Assembly (NCBI GenBank): GCA_946406115.1
Contig: OX291553.1
Span: 8,809,001-8,873,000, forward strand
Direction: 5' to 3'
From: Apoda limacodes
Lineage: Eukaryota; Arthropoda; Insecta; Lepidoptera; Limacodidae
DNA: 64,000 bases
The notes under the pieces: model-generated
Database searches by the model: none
What the model saw: the letters and a program-made list of their open reading frames with translations, nothing else
Told to the model about the DNA's origin: nothing
Shown here: piece by piece, positions 58,428-64,000 of the stretch
Numbering within the stretch: position 1 is the stretch's first letter
Layout: each line of letters starts with the position of its first letter
Translations under genes and position numbers: made by a program

Positions 58428-61400
58428 CCCTGCAAGTACTCGCTCGAATAAGCCACCCGAACAACTAAAGCAGGGCATAGCGAGTACTTGCTCGAATGAG
58501 CGGCCCGAACTGGGGAAGTACCTCCACCTTACAGAAAAACGCGGCCGTAATAACACTAACATTGAGTAGTGTTGTGTTCAGGGCGGTGAGTAAGGTTGCC
58601 AGAGCTCTTTGAGGATTCGCTGCGCGGACAGCGGAGGACCGGCGGTTCTTGTTGCTGTCATGCTCGGCGTAGAAGCGGCGTGCTGGTTCGGCGGTCAGGG
58701 AAACCTGATGAAACGGCTGACCGCTGGCCGCCCGCAGGTTGAACGGGATCCCGAACCCAGGGATCACTTAATCTCCGCCCTGGGAGGCTGATTCGCCAGC
58801 CGGTGTAAAGTATCTGAAGTGGTAGTCGTGCCGGAGAAGGAGCCCGGAGTGGACCCGGCTACTACAACAGAGGGGGATCAGGGGCCCTTCCGCCCGCCGT
58901 GCCAGCAACCGTATCATCTGTGGCGAGCTTGGGCAGTTCTTGTACCGCACCTTTTGTCCTCTAAGCTGTCAGTGCAGTGAATCCTCATCTTTAATCTAAA
59001 TAACCCTTTCAAAAAAAAAAAAAAAAAAATATGGCAAGAAATAAAAGAAAAAGAGTTTATTCAGCGGCCGCTCCATCCACATTTAATGTGGACTTTTGCA
59101 ACATTAGGGGTATTCACGCAAATCTTAACGCAGTCCACCTCCATCTGGAGACTGCGCAGCCGACCATTCTTTTTCTAACGGAGACGCAGATATCCTGCCC
59201 GGCCGATACATCATACCTTCATTATCCCGGTTACAAACTTGAGCACAATTTTGTGAGTCGTGCCGGTGTATGTATGTTCGTCCGGGAGGATATCTGCTGT
59301 CGCCGCCTTCATAGCCTTGAAGACAGGGACCTGTCGATATTGTGGGTGCGCGTAGATTACGGCGGCCACACTCGTATCTATGCGTGCCTATACAGGTCTC
59401 ATAGCGGTGACACGGACGTAACTCGACTCTTCACGCACCTGAGTTTGACGACTGACAAAGTTCTAGGGCAATATCCCACAGCAGAACTAGTTATTTTGGG
59501 AGACTTTAACGCCCACCATCGCGAGTGTCTCAGTTCTCGAACCAATAACTATGCTGGGATATCTGCTCATGAATTTGCTCTGACCTATGGATTCTCTCAG
59601 CTGGTACTTTCTCCAACGAGAATACCAGATATAGAGGAACATACGAGCTCCTTACTGGACCTTCTGCTGACTACTCGTCCGGAGGGATACTCCGTCTCAG
59701 TGGATGCGCCTCTTGGCTCCTCGGACCACTGTCTCGTTCGGACTCAAGTGTCATGCACACAACCTGATCCTTCTGGGCCAACTAATTGGCGTCGTGTGTG
59801 GCACTATAAGTCGGCAGACTGGGATGGATTGCGAGAATTTTACGCATCGTACCCGTGGAGGCAGATCTGCTTTAACTCAGAAGATCCTGACGTCTGCGCA
59901 GCCGCAGTCACTGAGACAATCCTTGCTGGTATGGAATGCTATATTCCTAACCCGCGAGTAGCTGCCGGCGTCAAAAAACGACCGTGGTTTAATAGGTCTT
60001 TCAGAAAAGCTTAAATTCTTAAGCAAAATGCATATGAGGCTTGGACCACGGCTCGTTTTAATAAGGATCCGAATATTTCTGAGTTAAAACGCAAATTAAA
60101 TGCTGCCTCGAGGTTCAGTAAGAAAGCAACTGCCAGAGCAAAATTCCAATTCATCGGCAAAATAGGTGGGCGACTTGCGAGCTATCCTTCTGGGAGTCGT
60201 GCTTTCTGGTCGCTTGCCAAAGCTGCCGAAGGGAACTTCTGCCAGTCGTCGTTACCACCACTGCGAAAGACCGATGGTGACTTGGCCCATAGTGCTAAAG
60301 AGAAAGCCGATCTACTGGGCAGTCTCTTTGCCTCGAACTCGAATATGAACGATGAAGGCGCTGTACCACCTACTATACCGTGGTGCGGTAAGACCATGCC
60401 GGAAATCTCCATAACGCAGCGGGAGGTCAGGCGGGCGTTACTTTCTCTAGACGTTCATAAGTCGAGTGGGCCAGACGGTATACCAGCAGTGGTGCTTAAG
60501 CAGTGTGCTCCTGAGTTATGTCCTGTACTCACGCGCCTCTTCGCGCTTTCCTACCACACTAGGCAATTTCCGTCTTCATGGAAGACTGCGAATGTGCAAC
60601 CGGTGCCCAAAAAGGGCGATAGATCAGATCCATCGAATTACAGGCCTATCGCTATTACCTCTCTCCTCTCTAAGGTGATGGAGCGTGTGATCAACACACA
60701 GCTTCTAAGATACCTAGAAGTACACGATCTGGTCAGTGACCGTCAATATGGCTTTCGCCACGGTCGCTCGACTGGTGACCTTCTAGTGTATCTCACACAC
60801 CGATGGGCACTAGCCATTGGCATGTAGCATGGACATAGCGAAGGCTCGATCGGGTCTGGCACCGGGGTCTTCTATCGAAGTTGCCATCTTACGGAGTGCC
60901 CGAGGGTTTGTGCAAATGGGTGGCTAGCTTTTTGTCCGGCAGACGGATACGAACCGTAGTTGACGGTAGTTGCTCTGATAGCATGGACATTAATGCTGGT
61001 GTCCCGCATGTGCTGTCTCCTACGCTGTTTCTACTGCATATCAATGACATGTTGGACATCACAACATACATTGCTATGCAGATGACAGTACTGGAGACGC
61101 TTTTTACACGTGTCGTGCAAACATCCCTCGTTCCGTTGTAGAGGAAAACCGCGGAGAACTTGTGTCTCAAATCGAGACCACACTGTCCCAGGTCTCTGAC
61201 TGGGGACGGGTAAACTTGGTCCGATTCAACCCTACAAAGACACAAGTGTGCGCGTTCACCGCTAAGAAAACTCCATTCACTGTAGTCCCACAATTCCAGA
61301 ACACTCCCCTCTCCATCTCCAAGAGCATTGGGATCCTTGGTGTCGACATCTCCAGCGATGTTCAGTTCCGAGATCATTTACAAGATAAGGTGAAGCTGGC

Positions 61401-62032
61401 GTCCAAAAAACTTGGTGTACTCAACAGAGCGAAGCAGTGCTTCACGTCGGGGCAAAGGTTGTTACTTTACAAGTCGCAGGTTCGGCCCCATATGGAGTAC
61501 TGCTGCCATCTCTGGGCAGGTGCACCCGGATACCAGCTTGGCCCTTTTGACTCGGTTCAACGACGGGCTGTGAGAATTGTCGACGATTCCAAACTCACTT
61601 GCGGTATCGAGCCCTTAAGTCTGAGGAGAGACTTTGCCTCACTGTGTGTGTTCTACCGCTTGTACAATGGGTTGTGTTCTGAGGAATTGTTCGAAATGAT
61701 GCCCACGGCTACTTTCTACCATCGCACCGCTCGCCTTCGGCAGGGAATCCATTCTCACACTTTAGAACCTAAATGGTCGCGTACAGTGCGGTTTCAGAGA
61801 AACTTCCTCCCGCGAACGCTTAAGTTGTGGAATGAGCTCCCTGCCAAGGTATTCTGCAAGGACTACAGTATGGAGTTCTTCAAGAAAGAAGTTATTAGAT
61901 TTCTGAAGGGTCGGCAACGCACAAGTGATACCCCTGGTGTTGCAAGCGTCCATAGGCTACGGTGACCGCTTACCATCAGGCGGGCCGTAAGCTTGTTTGC
62001 CACCTTAGTGGTAAAAAAAAAAAAAAAAAAAA
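58428..62032 (+). mobile_element. CR1-like (Zenon-type) LINE, long copy, 3.6 kb
   Basis: 5' leader 58428-59030, pol 59031-61965, short 3' end with 'caggcgggccgtaagcttgt', and a poly(A) run at about 62013-62031. The leader begins with a repeated promoter-like box (58435-58462 and 58483-58510) and ends in 19 A's and a T directly before the ATG. Other pieces of the family are at 15291-16617 and 35521-35650. No target-site duplication could be recognised. The clade is a judgement from the RT wording and 3' end. Confidence 0.8.
59031..61965 (+). pseudogene. CR1-like LINE pol (AP endonuclease + reverse transcriptase), inactivated
   Basis: ATG 59031 opens the AP-endonuclease: 'FCNIRGIHANLNAVHLHLET', 'ILFLTETQISC', 'LVILGDFNAHHRE', 'LGSSDHCLV'. 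A TAA at 60012 interrupts; the same frame resumes to 60827 with 'SSGPDGIPAVVLKQCAPEL', 'WKTANVQPVPKKGDRSDPSN', 'YRPIAITSLLSKVMERV', 'QYGFRHGRSTGDLL'. A TAG follows, then frame changes around the 'MDIAKA' box and 'AGVPHVLSPTLF' (normal QGS lost). The catalytic YADD is encoded at 61075-61086 in a different frame from its flanks. The last part, 61162-61965, is open and includes 'RFNPTKTQVCAF', 'LGVDISSDVQFRDHL', 'MEYCCHLWAGAPGYQL', 'FLPRTLKLWNELPAKVF'. At least two stops and two frameshifts: not functional. Confidence 0.88.
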
Positions 62033-63640
62033 ATCTTTGTTCCCACTTCTACTTTTATATAAGATTTATCTTTACCTAGCTGAAAATGTCCTAGAAACAA
62101 GGTCCGTTAATATATTCCTTCCTACTGAGGTGATTTAGAGGTTTCTTTCTACCATAAATTTCTAACTGGCAAAAGCGGGCCCGTCAATTCAATTCAATAT
62201 AATTTTATTCAGATTAGGCTACAATAATTGAGCACTTATGAATGTCACTACGCCATCGGTTCGTAAGTCTACAGGGCGGGAGACCTTGTACTGAGAAGAA
62301 CCGGCAAGAAACTCAGCAAGGGCATTTCTTTTCTCCCTTTCTTTTACAGCGTCCAATTAAAATATTGGAAAATGCCCTCCCTATCATAAAAGGACACTTT
62401 CCATTACAAACATAAAAACACATGAAATATAAAGCACAAGCACAACATAAAAAAGTATCTAATATAAACAAAAGACAGTTTATGAATTCATCACTAAGAA
62501 ATAATCAATGTCTTACAGTATTAATTAACAAAACAAAAAAGTAAGACTAAATACTAAGAATACAAAGAAGTTTGCAAGAGCAGACCAGCCTCCACAGGCG
62601 GCACCCGTTCACGAGTATGACACATGAATCAGCCATCGCTTCGCTCAACCATGTTTTTCATCATTTGGATGTCTTAACATTAATTTAGATATTTTTAAAA
62701 CACAACCTAAAGAATTTCACAACGAACACACAATATTTTCACTGTAATTTCTAATATAAAAGTATTTACTAACCAGTAATGGTGGCACGATCTAGCTGTA
62801 GTTTAACCCCACGTGGTTCCTAGCTTCTAGTGACCCACAAGCGTAGACTATGGACTATGGCAGGGTTTCGACAATTTAAACGACGGCAATTGAATGTTCT
62901 GTATGTAAAGGACCACGCACTTTTATCACCACTAACCCCTCTCTAATAACATTCTCACCCCACATTTCAATCCCCTCCATCATATTTTTTATTCCGGACG
63001 GATTTCCGAAGCCAAAAAAAAGTCATCGGTATTCAACTTTTTGTTAGCTTCTAACCTTTCATAAAATAAATCATAATTTCTCAGCTAATGTGTAAAATTA
63101 CTGAACTTGTATATTTAAACGCGCCATTCTAATTTAAAGATGCATTTTGCTTTAGGTAGTAGGTTAATTGAGAATTGTTAACTAATGTAAATCTTCACGC
63201 TAAAACTTGAATAAAAACATTGCATTACAAAAATGTTAAGGCATAAATATTGGTATCGTCACAATCGCCCCGGAAATTCTTATTTCATTGGCTATGAAAG
63301 ACAATTAAATAAGAATTTGCAAAAAAAAAACGATACTGTGCCACTTTTAATTTATTACATTAAGTTAGAAGAATTACATTTCAACAATTCCCTTTGAATG
63401 CACAAACGTAACAATTTGCGAAATGAGCAATGAAAATGAGTAATAATAGAAATATGATCATTAATGCAAACATGAGTATACAATTATCAATATAAATTCG
63501 AATGCATATAAGGATTGAATAGGTTAAAAAAAATAGTATTTCGTAACTTTGACGATTTAAAAGTGTTTGCAAAATCTTAATTTGTATTAAAAAAAATTGA
63601 CTTTGACTGACCTTGACTTTGATTAATTCGAACCGGAAGA
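62033..63640. other. Intergenic DNA with one dispersed repeat
   Basis: 62190-62360 ('ttttattcagattaggctac', 'gagaagaaccggcaagaaac') is a LINE-tail-like repeat in minus orientation frequent in Lepidoptera. 62361-63640 is AT-rich with no gene. A hydrophobic minus-strand frame at 63381-63737 is a product of the A-rich repeat composition. Confidence 0.4.
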
Positions 63641-63649
63641 CAAACTTAA

Positions 63650-64000
63650 ACATGAACAAGACAACGAATCCAAACATAAACATAAAAAAAATCATTAATA
63701 TAAATACGAATGCGAAAATATACTTAATCACGAGCATGAATAAAGAAACATACGATCTACGACTACGGATGCAAAGATGAGACCGAACACTGACACAACC
63801 ACGGTAACGAGAATAGGATAACTAACAACAATTTTACCCTAACGCGAACTCAAATATAAACACGTAAACGAATCCAAACATAAACACAAAATATCATTAA
63901 TATAACTACGAATCCGAAAACAAACTTTATCACGAGCATAAATATAGAAACAAATAAGATGCGACCACGGATAGAAAGACGAGACTGAACACTAACACAA
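63650..64000. repeat. 204-bp-period tandem repeat, cut by the window edge
   Basis: 'acgaatccaaacataaac' starts at 63664 and again at 63868, and the following ~130 bp are alignable ('atcattaatata', 'tcacgagcat', 'gagac..gaacac'). Within the unit, 6-bp words of the ACGAAT/AAACAT kind recur, suggesting growth from a hexamer. Continues beyond base 64000. Confidence 0.6.

Noticed and set aside
63381..63737. 118-aa hydrophobic minus-strand frame
   Set aside because: Low-complexity translation of AT-rich, partly repetitive sequence; no family resemblance and no gene context.
1..64000. CRISPR array or operon-like gene cluster
   Set aside because: No regularly spaced identical repeats with unique spacers; genes are intron-split and eukaryotic.

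Overview
This window is eukaryotic nuclear DNA. It is AT-rich, has intron-split genes with GT..AG splice sites, and is packed with transposable elements. The kinds of repeats suggest a moth or butterfly (Lepidoptera): the short repeats that open with 'accgacttcaaaaa' and 'gcgcgagtccgactcgcac', the CR1/Zenon-like 3' ends, the mariner, Merlin, Jockey and RTE elements, and the protein divergence of the host genes. The order is inferred from recalled repeat families, not from a search.

Three host genes can be reconstructed with every splice junction in phase. (1) Minus strand, 1098-11983: a pyruvate-kinase-family gene of 8 coding exons and 524 aa. Its reading frame and length are intact, but most active-site residues are replaced, so it looks like a pseudoenzyme. 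(2) Plus strand, 39174-45012: AAR2, the U5 snRNP assembly factor (5 exons, 404 aa). (3) Minus strand, 48925-57421: NIFK/MKI67IP, an RRM nucleolar protein (8 exons, 446 aa), convergent with AAR2. A single clean exon of a type I methionine aminopeptidase (METAP1D-like) lies at 28735-28839, minus strand, with no partner exons found.

Layout: 1-12.0 kb is the pyruvate-kinase-like gene, with introns holding a dead hAT transposase, MITE-like elements, a dead mariner and a 5S-rRNA-derived SINE. 12-21 kb is a repeat graveyard with a truncated CR1-like LINE and an apparently inverted LINE. 21.77-27.47 kb is a nearly complete GC-rich Jockey LINE with an 11-bp target-site duplication and an intact gag ORF, but a damaged endonuclease domain. 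27.6-38.5 kb holds a second mariner, the orphan exon, an unusual symmetric element at 30.5-31.9 kb, an RTE LINE split by a foldback element, and a 3.76-kb interval bounded by perfect 18-bp inverted repeats. 39-45 kb is AAR2. 45-48.9 kb is intergenic, with an inverted/tandem array and a MITE. 48.9-57.4 kb is NIFK, whose second intron carries an intact Merlin-type transposase ORF and a 115-bp tandem repeat. 57.8-62.03 kb is a Jockey remnant interrupted by a long CR1-like LINE copy. The window ends in a 204-bp-period repeat.

The host genes do not form a pathway: AAR2 (pre-mRNA splicing) and NIFK (nucleolus/rRNA processing) are ordinary housekeeping genes. The most unusual items are the pyruvate-kinase pseudoenzyme, the intact intronic Merlin transposase, and the unclassified symmetric element at 30.5-31.9 kb.
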